Assembly: GCA_964618455.1 (NCBI GenBank)
Contig: CAZUAQ010000008.1
Coordinates: forward strand, 62,001-126,000
Source of the DNA: CAZUAQ01 sp964618455
GTDB taxonomy: Bacteria; Planctomycetota; Phycisphaerae; UBA1845; PWPN01
DNA length: 64,000 nt
Reading direction: 5' to 3'
Below are positions 8,377 through 17,665 of this stretch, piece after piece (positions within the stretch are counted from its first letter, which is position 1; the number at the start of each line of letters is the position of its first letter). Below the pieces are notes generated by a model. The model made no database searches, was not told the origin of the DNA, and saw only the letters and a program-made list of their open reading frames with translations. The translations under genes were made by a program, and so were the position numbers.

Positions 8377-9953
8377 GCGCGTCAAAGCACAGCACGTTTC
8401 CCGCCTTGCGTGTCGATGGATCAGTCCGTCACCTTGCGATCGTGCTCGGCGACCAGCTCGACTCCGGATCGCGCCTCGTCCGTGAAACGGATAAAGAAAG
8501 CGACGCGATTCTCATGATGGAGGTCGTCGGTGAATCCGAGCACGTGCCCAGCCACAAACAGCGCACGGCTTTGTTTCTCTCCGCCATGCGTCACTTCGCT
8601 CTCGATCTCTACGAGAAAGGGTATCGCCTTCATTACGTGCGTCTGGACGATCGCGGCAACACGCAGACCTTCGACGGTGAACTGGAACGCATTGCCAAGC
8701 GATTGAAGCCCGAGAAACTGCGGTGCACTGAGCCGGGCGACTGGCGCGTCCGGGACGAACTCGACGCTGCCGCGGGAAAGCTGAAGCTCGAACTGGAGAT
8801 TCTGCCTGATGAACACTTTCTGACCACGCGCGACACGTTCGAGGAATGGATGGCAGGCCGCAAGCAACCCGTCATGGAGTACTTCTACCGCGAGCAGCGC
8901 AAGCGACTCGACATTCTCATGCAGAAGAACGGCAAGCCCGTCGGTGGGGCGTGGAACTTCGACAAGGAGAACCGCAAGACCTTCAAGCGCACACCGGATG
9001 TTCCCGCGACGTACACCCCGCGTACCGACGAGATCACTGACGAAGTCCTGGATCTCATCGAAGATCGCCTGCCCGACCTGCCCGGGCAGATCCGGCCATT
9101 CCGATGGGCGGTCACGCGCGACCAGGCCCGCCGCGCCCTCGACGATTTCATCGAGACGCGCCTTCCGCTCTTCGGCGACTACGAGGATGCGATGTGGACC
9201 GATGAGCCGTTTCTCTACCACGCTGTGCTGTCCTCGGTCCTGAATCTCAAGCTCCTCGACCCGCGCGAATGCCTCCGCAAAGCGCTGGAGGCATACGATA
9301 ACGGCCACGCCCCGATCAACGCGGTCGAAGGATTCGTCCGTCAGATCATCGGATGGCGCGAGTTCATCCGCGGCATCTACCTTCACGCCGGACCCGACTA
9401 TCGGAACGGCAATACCTTCAATGAGAAGGGCAGCCTGCCCGAGATGTACTGGACCGGTGAGACCGACATGGCCTGCATGCAGCAGTGCCTTGGCCAGGTC
9501 CTCGAACACGCCTATGGCCATCACATCCAGCGGTTGATGGTCACCGGCAACTTCGCCCTGATCGCCGGGATCAACCCGCAGGCCATCAGCGACTGGTACC
9601 TCGGCATGTATGTCGATGCGGTGGACTGGGTGACGCTGCCCAACACGCTGGGCATGGTCATGCACGCCGACGGCGGCCTCGTCGGCACCAAGCCCTACGC
9701 CGCCAGCGGCAAGTACATCGGCCGCATGAGCAACTACTGCAAGGGCTGTCGCTACGACAACGATAAACGTCACGGCGACGACGCCTGCCCGTTCACCACG
9801 TTCTACTGGGACTTCCTCCTCCGCCATCGCCGCAAGCTGGCGTCGAACCAACGCATGAGCATGATTCTCAAGAACCTCGACCGCATGGATGATTCCGAAC
9901 AGCGGGCGATCCGCCGGCATGCGAAGCAACTCCGCGAGCGATTCGGCATCTGA
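8373..9953 (+). CDS. Iron-sulfur (6-4) photolyase, FeS-BCP/PhrB class
   Basis: A 526-residue flavoprotein that repairs (6-4) photoproducts in DNA using light. The four [4Fe-4S] cysteines are present: C368, C456, C459 and C472. Their spacings (88, 3 and 13) equal those I recall for Agrobacterium PhrB (C350, C438, C441, C454). The HH pair at 383-384 (YGHHIQRL) falls where PhrB has its catalytic histidines. The N-terminal Rossmann-like antenna domain starts at about residue 20 (HLAIVLGDQLD). The FAD-binding helical domain includes AVEGFVRQIIGWREFIRG and NPQAISDWYLGMYVDAVDW. It overlaps the upstream membrane-protein gene by four bases; an upstream extension of the frame is excluded because it would run through that gene. 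Confidence 0.95.
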   Translation: MSASKHSTFPALRVDGSVRHLAIVLGDQLDSGSRLVRETDKESDAILMMEVVGESEHVPSHKQRTALFLSAMRHFALDLYEKGYRLHYVRLDDRGNTQTFDGELERIAKRLKPEKLRCTEPGDWRVRDELDAAAGKLKLELEILPDEHFLTTRDTFEEWMAGRKQPVMEYFYREQRKRLDILMQKNGKPVGGAWNFDKENRKTFKRTPDVPATYTPRTDEITDEVLDLIEDRLPDLPGQIRPFRWAVTRDQARRALDDFIETRLPLFGDYEDAMWTDEPFLYHAVLSSVLNLKLLDPRECLRKALEAYDNGHAPINAVEGFVRQIIGWREFIRGIYLHAGPDYRNGNTFNEKGSLPEMYWTGETDMACMQQCLGQVLEHAYGHHIQRLMVTGNFALIAGINPQAISDWYLGMYVDAVDWVTLPNTLGMVMHADGGLVGTKPYAASGKYIGRMSNYCKGCRYDNDKRHGDDACPFTTFYWDFLLRHRRKLASNQRMSMILKNLDRMDDSEQRAIRRHAKQLRERFGI

Positions 9954-10048
9954 CCGTCATCAAGGCGTGGACCTCGCGTTCCGTCCCTGTTACAACGCAG
10001 GCGCCGCTCATGACACGGAATGGCTCTGCACGCGGAAAGGGAAATGCC

Positions 10049-11188
10049 ATGGCGAAACGGAAGACGACGAAGTCGAAGATGGTCAATGTGGGCCACGTCG
10101 CCGACCTGCTCGATGCGCTGGCGCCGCCGGCGATGGCGCAGTCGTGGGACAACGTCGGGCTCCTGGCGGGCGATCGCGCCGCGCCGTGCCGGCGCATCCT
10201 GCTCTGCATCGACCTGACGCCGCCGGTGCTCAGGGAAGCAATCCGAGTGAAGGCCGACCTGGTGCTCAGCTACCACCCCCCGATCTTCAAGCCGTTCAGC
10301 CGACTGCTCGCCGATAGCGGCGGAACGGATGGCCTTGTGCACCAGGCGATCGCCAAAGGGATCGCCATCTACTCTCCGCATACCGCCCTCGACGCCGCCC
10401 CGGGCGGGACGAATGATGTACTCGCGTCGATGTGCGGACTCCGCGAGATCGAGCCCTTCGATTACGTGCACCCGGAAGGTCGCGAAGTGAAGCTCGTCAC
10501 CTTCGTGCCGCCCAAGGATCTCGACAAGGTTGCCCAGGCCATGTTCCGCGCGGGGGCGGGGCGCATCGGCGACTACGAACAATGCAGCTACCGGCTCGAA
10601 GGGCAGGGCACCTTCTTCGGGACAGAATCCGCCGATCCCACCGTCGGGCAGAAGGGACGGCTAGAGAAGGTGGCGGAGACGCGTATGGAAGTGGTCGCCC
10701 CGAAGCGCCGCCTCCCGGAAGTGATCGATGCCCTCCTGCGAAGCCATCCCTACGAGGAGCCCGCGTACGACGTCTATCCGCTGGCGGGCACACCCACGTT
10801 CGGCATCGGTCGCGTCGGGCACATCCCCAACGGCACGACCCTCGGCAAGCTGGCCGCCAGACTCAAACGGAGTACGGGGTCGAAGGTCGCCATGCAGGTG
10901 GGGCCCAAAGAGGCCAGGGTGCAGCGGGTGGCGGTGTGTGTCGGCGCCGCAGGGCGACTGCCGCTCGAGCATGCCCGATCCGCCGATTGCGATACGATCG
11001 TCACCGGCGAGATGCGCCACCACGACGCTCTGACGCTGCAGCGACTTGGCAAGTCTGCCGTCGTACTCGGCCACTGGGAAAGCGAACGCCCTGTCCTCGC
11101 ACTGCTCGCCGAGCGCGTGCAATCCGCCTTCGGCGCGCTCAAGCTCACCCTCAGTGAGCGTGACGCCGGGCCGATGACGCGCGTGTGA
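10049..11188 (+). CDS. Nif3-like dinuclear metal-centre protein
   Basis: A 379-residue member of the Nif3/YbgI/YqfO family, toroidal hexamers with a two-metal site; the cellular role is unsettled (GTP cyclohydrolase I type 2 is an old annotation). Conserved blocks are SWDNVGLLAG, LSYHPPIF (metal His), YSPHTALDAA (metal His and Asp) and GHWESERP (metal His and Glu) near the C terminus. About residues 150-260 form the inserted PII/CutA-like domain seen in longer members, starting with VKLVTFVPPKDLDKVA. The ATG at 10049 follows GGAAAGGGA. An upstream in-frame ATG at 10010 would add 13 residues without support. It follows the photolyase after 95 bp on the same strand. Confidence 0.92.
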   Translation: MAKRKTTKSKMVNVGHVADLLDALAPPAMAQSWDNVGLLAGDRAAPCRRILLCIDLTPPVLREAIRVKADLVLSYHPPIFKPFSRLLADSGGTDGLVHQAIAKGIAIYSPHTALDAAPGGTNDVLASMCGLREIEPFDYVHPEGREVKLVTFVPPKDLDKVAQAMFRAGAGRIGDYEQCSYRLEGQGTFFGTESADPTVGQKGRLEKVAETRMEVVAPKRRLPEVIDALLRSHPYEEPAYDVYPLAGTPTFGIGRVGHIPNGTTLGKLAARLKRSTGSKVAMQVGPKEARVQRVAVCVGAAGRLPLEHARSADCDTIVTGEMRHHDALTLQRLGKSAVVLGHWESERPVLALLAERVQSAFGALKLTLSERDAGPMTRV

Positions 11189-11232
11189 GCGCGTCATCAC
11201 ATTTTTCAGATCAATGGTGGGGGATTGCCGGA

Positions 11233-12066
11233 TCAGACCTGGGGTCCGGGCGGCTCGTGGAGTTCGTTGAGCTTGTCGCGCAGCCTGGCGGCATCTTCGT
11301 AGCGCTCCTCCGCCACGGCGCGATCCAGCTTGCGCTTGAGGCGGCGAACCGGGTCCACCGGCAGGTGACGCTGAATCTCCCGCCGAAGCTCCTTGAGGAT
11401 GTGCACCTCGCCGCTGACGCGGAACGCTTTCGGCTGGCCGTAATTCCGGAAGAAATCACGGATCTGGCGCAACGCGTGGTTCACGTGGGCCAGCGCACTG
11501 CGATAGGCGCCCTGCTCCATCGCCATCAACGCCTGGCTCCGCCCGTGCATCATCACGATATAGGGACGGTACTGCTCGAGGGCATAGCGATCGTCATCGT
11601 TCTCGGCGTACTTTACGCAGAATTCCAGCACCTCGAGGTTCCGGCGCGTGTCACGGACCACCGGCTCGTACTCTTCCAGGGCGAAGTTGGCCAGATAGCG
11701 CTGGTAGTACTGCAGCGATTCGTCGCGCAGCTCGCGACATTCCGACTCTCCGAGACTGAATCCCAGGTCAGTGCCGTTCTTGCGGCGGTGCTCTTCGAGC
11801 TGTTCCTTGTGAAAATGGAGAAGCGACTCCCGATGATGCGGGTGGCTTCCATCCGGACGGCCTTCCGTCTCCATCTGGAGCACGCCCATGTCCACGCGCA
11901 TTTGAAGTTTCATGCGGCCGTCACGGCCTTGGAACTTCCGCACGCTGATTTCGCCGGGAACATACGGCCAGTTTCGCGTTAATCGTCGCAGGTCCTTGGA
12001 TGGCATTGTCTTAGGTTTGGGTGTCCGGCGTGGTCCAGGGTCGGATGGAGCTTGGTCACGGCTCAT
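11233..12066 (-). CDS. UvrB/UvrC-motif protein
   Basis: A 277-residue cytoplasmic protein ending in a clear UvrB/UvrC (UVR) motif at about 240-272 (RRLKRKLDRAVAEERYEDAA, then RLRDKLNELHEP), a helical hairpin used for UvrB-UvrC contact and found in other proteins such as McsA. The rest is rich in charged helices (LESLLHFHKEQLEEHRRK-like and ALAHVNHALRQIRDFFRNY) with no catalytic motif I recognise. It may be a regulator or DNA-damage accessory protein; function is not inferable. The ATG at 12066 has a strong GGAGAGGAGG Shine-Dalgarno sequence. It converges with the Nif3 gene. Confidence 0.78.
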   Translation of the reverse strand: MSRDQAPSDPGPRRTPKPKTMPSKDLRRLTRNWPYVPGEISVRKFQGRDGRMKLQMRVDMGVLQMETEGRPDGSHPHHRESLLHFHKEQLEEHRRKNGTDLGFSLGESECRELRDESLQYYQRYLANFALEEYEPVVRDTRRNLEVLEFCVKYAENDDDRYALEQYRPYIVMMHGRSQALMAMEQGAYRSALAHVNHALRQIRDFFRNYGQPKAFRVSGEVHILKELRREIQRHLPVDPVRRLKRKLDRAVAEERYEDAARLRDKLNELHEPPGPQV

Positions 12067-12459
12067 TGTGCCACCCTCCTCTCCAGTAATGATAGCCGAG
12101 GTGCCCGCAGAGTTCCAGACGGCGATTCGTGAACCTTGTTGGTCGCCCAAAACCCGCCTTCCTAAGCTCATGAGGGATAAGGAAGCCTCCGATGAGGAGA
12201 CCCGGATCCCTCGGCAGGTAAATCGGCATCATACGTGAAATTCGATTGAAGAATTCCGGCCCGGGTGGAGTTATGCCTGTGAGAACACGATCGTTTTCCG
12301 ACAGGCCGGAGACGTAAACCGTGTTATTTGAAACTCTTCCGTCAAGCATTGGTGAATCGGCATCCGTTTGACCCTGACCGGGGCCGGCGTTTTCCGCTCA
12401 CCCAGCCACCACTCATGTGCAATGGGCATAAACCCTGAAACGAAAAGGAGAAGCAGACG
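12067..12459. other. Divergent intergenic region
   Basis: This 393-bp gap between the UVR-motif gene and the redoxin gene is more AT-rich than its surroundings. A 97-codon minus-strand frame (12056-12349) crosses it but has no ribosome-binding site and no recognisable sequence. I see no convincing promoter, although both flanking genes should start here. Confidence 0.4.
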
Positions 12460-13092
12460 ATGAACAAGCGAAACTGGGCCCTGATGGCAGTGGTCCTCAT
12501 GGCCGCCGGAACGTTGATGTACACCTCTTCGCAGGCACCCGCGGCGCCGGAAGCCGGGAGCGCGAAGGCCGAGATCGGGAAGCAGGCGCCGAATTTCACC
12601 CTCGAGGACATTTACGGCAAGTCGTTCTCGCTGTCGGACTTCAAGGACAAGGTAGTGGTGCTGCAGTGGTTCAACCCCGGCTGCCCGGTGATCCAGCGGG
12701 TCGACAAGCAGGAGATCATGCAGGGCACGCTCGCCAAGTATGCCGAGAAGGGTGCGGTCTGGGTCGCGATCGACAGCACCGCCGGCGCGAAGGCGGAGAA
12801 CAACCGTGTCTATGCCGCCAAGCACGGCCTCTCCTTCCCGATCCTGATGGACCCGAAGGGCAAGGTCGGCAAGATGTACGGTGCGACAAGCACGCCGCAC
12901 TGTTACGTCATCGATAAGAAGGGCAAGCTCGTCTACATGGGCGCGATCGACGACGATCCGAGCGGCTCGAAGAAGGAAGCCACCAACTACGTCGCCGACG
13001 CGATCGGTGCCGTCCTCGCCGGCAAGGATGTCGAAACTCCGCGCACCAAGGCCTACGGGTGCGGCGTGAAGTACGCCCGCTCGGGGAGCTGA
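12460..13092 (+). CDS. Exported redoxin (AhpC/TSA-TlpA-like)
   Basis: A 210-residue thioredoxin-fold protein with a Sec signal (NWALMAVVLMAAGTLMYTS, cleavage near the SQAPAAPEA stretch), so periplasmic. The core starts at IGKQAPNFTLEDIYGK. The active-site region reads QWFNPGCPVIQ, giving a single cysteine where thioredoxins have CxxC; this form (WTNPxCP) is common in planctomycete redoxin proteins and resembles 1-Cys peroxiredoxins. TPHCYVIDKKGKLVYMGAID is the cis-proline strand, here with a Cys after His. Another Cys lies near the end (YGCGVKYA) and could be the resolving residue. AAAAGGAG precedes the start, and a strong terminator follows. Confidence 0.88.
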   Translation: MNKRNWALMAVVLMAAGTLMYTSSQAPAAPEAGSAKAEIGKQAPNFTLEDIYGKSFSLSDFKDKVVVLQWFNPGCPVIQRVDKQEIMQGTLAKYAEKGAVWVAIDSTAGAKAENNRVYAAKHGLSFPILMDPKGKVGKMYGATSTPHCYVIDKKGKLVYMGAIDDDPSGSKKEATNYVADAIGAVLAGKDVETPRTKAYGCGVKYARSGS

Positions 13093-13124
13093 GGCGGATC
13101 GCAGCAAACACTCTACCAACCAAG

Positions 13125-13162
13125 CGAGGCGGCTTCCCTGTTGGAACGCCGCCTCGTTTTTT
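13125..13162 (+). terminator. Rho-independent terminator after the redoxin gene
   Basis: A 9-bp perfect stem (CGAGGCGGC / GCCGCCTCG) with a 14-nt loop is followed by TTTTTT, 32 bp after the stop codon. Confidence 0.88.
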
Positions 13163-13192
13163 GTCATTTGAACGTTGAGTCGTTCAAACCAC

Positions 13193-13576
13193 TCACCACA
13201 ACTTCCACCAGGACTTGCCGGCTCGCGGGGTGGTGGGGCTGAGAATACAGCAGGCCTCCACTCTCGATTCGGCGGGCAGTTCGCTGCCGGGGTAGGGGAA
13301 CATGTCGAGGAACTGACCGGGCGGCATGATGGCCTGGATCCGTCCTCTCAGCGCGTTCATGATTTCGGGAATGGCTTCCCGCGACTGGACGCCCAGGAAG
13401 AGCACCTGCCGCGCTTCGTCGTCCCCTTCGATGTAACACTGCGGCAAATAGGCTTCCTCGATGCCGGGGATCTCGGCGACCGCCTGGCCGATCGCCCGCG
13501 AAAGGACCTCGGGCAGGGGCTCGGCCGGCTCGCCGAAGAACATCCGCGTGCCTGGATTCACCGTTCGCTGTTCCAT
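13193..13576 (-). CDS. SseB C-terminal-domain-like protein
   Basis: A 127-residue protein, cytoplasmic and without signal. TRMFFGEPAEPLPEVLSRAI, then IEEAYLPQCYIEGDDEARQV followed by LFLGVQ, and a proline-glycine step MPPGQFLDMFPYPG, resemble the C-terminal domain of SseB (enhanced serine sensitivity), a family of unclear role sometimes linked to secretion systems. The match is from pattern only. I chose the ATG at 13576 because GGAG lies 9 bases upstream; an in-frame ATG at 13591 lacks a ribosome-binding site. The last residues (KSWWKLW) are strikingly Trp-rich. Confidence 0.55.
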   Translation of the reverse strand: MEQRTVNPGTRMFFGEPAEPLPEVLSRAIGQAVAEIPGIEEAYLPQCYIEGDDEARQVLFLGVQSREAIPEIMNALRGRIQAIMPPGQFLDMFPYPGSELPAESRVEACCILSPTTPRAGKSWWKLW

Positions 13577-13737
13577 GCTCGTCCGCTCCATTCAAGTAGA
13601 GGGCCTGCCCGTGATCACGGGGACTCATCAGCGGTATCGGCGCGAAGGCGGCATCGTGTTATTCGAATTCCCGGGATTTCGTGACGTCGCCGTCCCATAA
13701 CGCGCCATGATGATGCGTGGAGATCAGAGGTGAAGGT

Positions 13738-16700
13738 TCACTCCCGGCAGAAGGGATCCGCCGGTATGCCGTTCCCGGACAGGCAGGACTGCATCATGCC
13801 CAGGTCGTCCAGATCGATGTCGTCGTCACGGTTGAAGTCCATCGGTTCGCAGCCGGGGGCGATCGGACCGACGCCCGCGCCGGTGAGGCAGTTGCGGAAC
13901 AGCAGCATGTCCGTCGCGTCCACGTCGCTGTCGTTGTCCAGGTCGGCGTCGATATCGATCGGGATGATCTCGAGGTCAACCGCGATCATCTGCGGATCGT
14001 TCATGGCGGCGGGGTCGCTGACCGTGATCGATGCCGCATACGTGCCGACCGCCATCGTGCCGACGTCGACGCTGACGGTGATCGTGTCGATGTCCGAGGG
14101 GCCGGTCGAATCGCCCGAAGTTGGACTGACCACGAGCCAGGGCTGGTCGACGCTGACGGTGTAATTCAATGTTCCGGCGCTCGACGAGGCGTTATGCACG
14201 GTGAAGGTGTCGTCGGTCGGGTTCACGTAGCGCCCGGTCGTGCGGGCTATGCCGGTCTCACTCAGCGCGATGATCGGCTGCGGCTCGACACTGCTGAGGA
14301 AGGTGTTCAGGCTGAAGGCCTCGGCTTCGAAGGAGACGTTCTGCCGCTCGGACTGCGAGGCGGAGACAAGCAACTCGCCGGTCACGACGTTGCGCAGTTC
14401 ATCCCCGGCGGGCACCGGTTGCGCGAAGTTGAGCGTGATGGTTCGCGGAACACTCGTGTCATTGATGACCGCCAGACGATTGGCATGCCAGCGGGCGACG
14501 ACCTCCGGCAGGGCGGGATCGATCGTGCCGTCGAACGGGACGGGATCGGCCGCCGGCAGCGCGCGATACGCCTGGGCAAACTTGCGCATCCGCTGTTCAT
14601 GACCGAGCGACGCGCGGTTCCAGCCGAGCCAGGTGAGGGTATCCGGGTCCTGCCGGCGGACGGACATGGTCGCCCCTTCGAAGAAGTAGCGGTCGAATGC
14701 CGCCGGCGTCGTGGTGCGGAAGTAGGTCGGTTGACCGGTGAATCCGAACTCGTAGTACGGGTTGAACGCCTCTTCCCAGTAGTTTTGGTACATGTCCACG
14801 GCGCGGCCTTCCGCTGTTTCGTACATCTCCGCCAGCCCCGGCGCGAAGTGAAACGCCTTGTAGTTGTCGTGATCGGCACCCCACGGCGCGGTCCATCGCC
14901 CGGAATGGTAGAACCGTTCGCGCGCCACCATCATGCCGCGCGCGATGACGATGCCGGTGTCGTTCGTGAACAGGTCGGGGTCGTACCCGTGATGGCGCAG
15001 CAGTTCCTTCGGCGATTCGCCGGGCCACTCGATATTCGTGCCGGGCATCTCGGAGGGCAGGTCCGCCTGCACGTAGAAGATCAGGTCGGGCCGATAGGTT
15101 TGAATCCGGTCGCGACACGCCAGCCAGAAGTCGCGCGTGCGGCTGCACCGCCAGTCGATCCACGCCTCCCAATCGGCGGGATGGCCGGTCAGCCAGTTGT
15201 AGGCGGTCGAGGGAGGCGACGTCGGGACGGAACGGCCGGTGTCGTTATTGAATTGTTGCACGTCCCAACTCGAATAGCCGGAGTGCCGCGCCCCGCGCGT
15301 CGAGTCCTGCTGCGAGGTGTAGCAGGTTCCGATCATGCCGTTGGTGCGGAGCCCGATGCCGCGGACACTCGAGTTCGAGGCACACCGCGAGGCGATTTCG
15401 TCCAGCAGGTCGAAGACGATCTGCTGCGTGGCCGGGTGGAGCGGATCGAGCGTGGCATTGCCGAAGGCCTGAACCGTGTTGCCGTCGCTGCCGATCTGGA
15501 ATGCCTCGCTCGTGATGGACAGCCCGTTGCCGGGTGTCTTCTGGAGCGACGTGATCAGGGGAACAAGTTCCATGCCCTCGGCCTGGGCGATCGGCGGTAA
15601 CTCGGTAAGAAGGTCGCCGGCAGCGTTCCAGTCGAAGTAACTGCTGCCGGGATACCACGCCTTCTCGCTGCGGTCGGCACCGTTGATGGCGTTGAAGACG
15701 ATGTAGTTCATGCCGAGGTACTTGAAATGGCGGACGATGCGCTGGAGCCCCGCCTGGCGCTGAGCGAGTGTCCGGACCGGCGTGCCGTTGTGCATGTAGA
15801 GGTACCACGGGTGCGTATAGTGCACGCCGATGCGCCGCTGCTCGGAGGGTTCCGAGGGCAGTTCGAGGGCGGGCATCCGCGCGTTCATGTCATCGACGAA
15901 GGCGAAGACCCACATCTGCGAGACCGCGCCGCCATCCGTGCTCGATCGGTTCAGATTCGCCCCCAGGCTGGAGACGACCACGCGCGTGACGTCGGACTTG
16001 GCATGGAAGATCAACCCGGTATTGAAGGGCTGGTTGTCGATCGGCCACTCGCGGCCGGTGTAGATGGTCACGCCGACATCGGGAGCGAAGGCGGGGCCTT
16101 GCTGCGTGTAGGTCGTGTTGACCTGCCACCAGGCGCCGGGCCACGGTTCGAGAGTCGGTTCGCCCGCGTACGGTGAGGCCCAGTCATACGTGGACCAGAA
16201 GGGGTTGGCGAAGCCGTCGAGCGTGGCGTCGGGGTGGTGAATCAGGAGTGACGTGTAGCGCTCCTGATCATTGGAGGATTCCGCCACGAGCAGGTGGGGC
16301 GTCCCGGCGGTGCCGCTCAACTGGACGTCGTAGCTGTAATACATCGTGTCGAACCCGTCATCGGGTGAGGCGGTCACGCGGAACGTCTTGCCCGAAATGT
16401 TCATCAGGCGCGAAGGTTCGTTCGCGCGGCTGCCGGAGACCATGCTCGCGTCGCTGAAGTTGTGATCGGTCAGTGTGCAGTCCACGTAGTCGGTGAGTTC
16501 GACGACGACAGGGTCCGGAATGGCATCGGCGGCGTAGTTATCCGCGATGGTCTTGTCGAGTACGGGCAAAGCAACGCCGGGATGATTCGCGTTATGGGCG
16601 TTGAGATCGACGTAGTGAACGCACTCGTCATCGACGGCACGATAGATCGTGCCGCTGCAGTCGATCGTCTCGTTGCCCGTGGCGGTGCAATTGGCGAACA

Positions 16701-16758
16701 CCGTTTCGGTCGAGATCAACAACACGCTGAACGCAATCGCGCTGAGGGCGCGTGGCAT
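13738..16758 (-). CDS. Large secreted protein with TIM-barrel-like core and dockerin-like C terminus
   Basis: A 1006-residue exported protein. The signal peptide is residues 1-22 (ALSAIAFSVLLISTETVFA). Residues about 320-720 look like a glycoside-hydrolase-type barrel: RRIGVHYTHPWYLYM, LGMNYIVFNAINGADRS, MELVPLITSLQKTPG, GIGLRTNGMIG and LIFYVQADLPSEMPG. A BACON/Ig-like domain follows (VDQPWLVVSPTSGD...). The last ~65 residues hold two EF-hand-like calcium loops (DADLDNDSDVDATDM and DFNRDDDIDLDDL), a dockerin-like pair common in planctomycete secreted proteins. I chose the ATG at 16758 (AGGAG eight bases upstream) over 16791. Substrate and enzyme class are unknown; glycan degradation is inference. 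Confidence 0.8.
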   Translation of the reverse strand: MPRALSAIAFSVLLISTETVFANCTATGNETIDCSGTIYRAVDDECVHYVDLNAHNANHPGVALPVLDKTIADNYAADAIPDPVVVELTDYVDCTLTDHNFSDASMVSGSRANEPSRLMNISGKTFRVTASPDDGFDTMYYSYDVQLSGTAGTPHLLVAESSNDQERYTSLLIHHPDATLDGFANPFWSTYDWASPYAGEPTLEPWPGAWWQVNTTYTQQGPAFAPDVGVTIYTGREWPIDNQPFNTGLIFHAKSDVTRVVVSSLGANLNRSSTDGGAVSQMWVFAFVDDMNARMPALELPSEPSEQRRIGVHYTHPWYLYMHNGTPVRTLAQRQAGLQRIVRHFKYLGMNYIVFNAINGADRSEKAWYPGSSYFDWNAAGDLLTELPPIAQAEGMELVPLITSLQKTPGNGLSITSEAFQIGSDGNTVQAFGNATLDPLHPATQQIVFDLLDEIASRCASNSSVRGIGLRTNGMIGTCYTSQQDSTRGARHSGYSSWDVQQFNNDTGRSVPTSPPSTAYNWLTGHPADWEAWIDWRCSRTRDFWLACRDRIQTYRPDLIFYVQADLPSEMPGTNIEWPGESPKELLRHHGYDPDLFTNDTGIVIARGMMVARERFYHSGRWTAPWGADHDNYKAFHFAPGLAEMYETAEGRAVDMYQNYWEEAFNPYYEFGFTGQPTYFRTTTPAAFDRYFFEGATMSVRRQDPDTLTWLGWNRASLGHEQRMRKFAQAYRALPAADPVPFDGTIDPALPEVVARWHANRLAVINDTSVPRTITLNFAQPVPAGDELRNVVTGELLVSASQSERQNVSFEAEAFSLNTFLSSVEPQPIIALSETGIARTTGRYVNPTDDTFTVHNASSSAGTLNYTVSVDQPWLVVSPTSGDSTGPSDIDTITVSVDVGTMAVGTYAASITVSDPAAMNDPQMIAVDLEIIPIDIDADLDNDSDVDATDMLLFRNCLTGAGVGPIAPGCEPMDFNRDDDIDLDDLGMMQSCLSGNGIPADPFCRE

Positions 16759-16945
16759 AAGCGGACTCCTGCAAATTATCCGATGATTCAATCCATTTCC
16801 GCGACTGTTCTCTATTGTAACCCATTGCGGGGGTCACCCCCAAGAAAAACGAGGTTGTCCCGACCGGTCGCCAGGGAGGAAGCAAAATCGGTTGATGGCA
16901 TGCAACTTCAACGCTAGAATAGTTTTAGTAGCCGCAGGTTGCTCC

Positions 16946-17596
16946 ATGAAAGAAAAGTCGACACGACACATCTACAACGTCTGGTCGCACGTCTACGATC
17001 TCGTGTGGCCGTCCATCGTTCACCGGCGCGTATCCCGCGCCATCGACCTGATGCACCTGCGGCCCGGCGATCGCGTGCTGGACATCGGGGTGGGTACCGG
17101 TCTGGCATTACCTTCGTATCCGAGCCATGTTTCTGTCACGGGAATCGATCTGAGTGAGGGCATGCTTCGCCGCGCGCGGAAACGCGTCCTCGAGGAGCAA
17201 CTCGGCGGCGTGGACCTCGTGATGGGCAATGCCCTGGAGCTTCCCTTTCCCTCGCGATGCTTCGATCACGTGCTGCTCAGTCACGTGGTCACGGTGGTGA
17301 GCGACCCAGTCGCGCTGCTTCGCGAAACGCTTCGCGTGCTGGATCCCGGCGGTCACATCGTCATCATCAACCACTTCCGCTCGGGCAACCGCGTCTTCGG
17401 CAAGATCGAGCAGTGGCTCTCTCCCCTCTGCGGCTACCTGGGGTGGCGCAGCGACCTGGCCCTGCAGGATCTGATGGACCAGACCGGACTGGAGGTGGAC
17501 TTCAGCTACAAGCTGAAACAGCTCGATCTCTTCCAGACCGTTTTCATCACGCCCGCAGCCACGAATTCGCGAGATCCGTCAGTAGCCGCCGCCTGA
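16946..17596 (+). CDS. SAM-dependent methyltransferase (PmtA/UbiE-like)
   Basis: A 216-residue class I methyltransferase. Motif I is VLDIGVGTGLALPSYP at about 43-58, motif II is VTGIDLSEGMLRRARKR, and LELPFPSRCFDHVLLSHVVT is the following strand. The opening YNVWSHVYDLVWPSIVHRRV resembles bacterial phospholipid N-methyltransferases (PmtA) and UbiE/Coq5 proteins, so phosphatidylethanolamine or a quinone precursor are possible substrates. The start at 16946 has only a weak CAGG upstream. It heads a plus-strand run of three genes (lipoprotein and toroid protein follow within 70 and 38 bp). Confidence 0.85.
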   Translation: MKEKSTRHIYNVWSHVYDLVWPSIVHRRVSRAIDLMHLRPGDRVLDIGVGTGLALPSYPSHVSVTGIDLSEGMLRRARKRVLEEQLGGVDLVMGNALELPFPSRCFDHVLLSHVVTVVSDPVALLRETLRVLDPGGHIVIINHFRSGNRVFGKIEQWLSPLCGYLGWRSDLALQDLMDQTGLEVDFSYKLKQLDLFQTVFITPAATNSRDPSVAAA

Positions 17597-17665
17597 GTCC
17601 CCGGGTAGAATCACGACTACGAAGATCCGCATACCACCCGCGAACACCGCCTGGGGAGAAACCGC

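Noticed and set aside
12056..12349. 97-codon minus-strand frame upstream of the UVR-motif gene
   Set aside because: No ribosome-binding site, no recognisable motif, and its end overlaps the UVR gene start out of frame.
13717..15600. 627-codon plus-strand frame
   Set aside because: It is antisense to the large secreted protein gene; arginine/valine-rich pseudo-sequence typical of GC-rich antisense frames.
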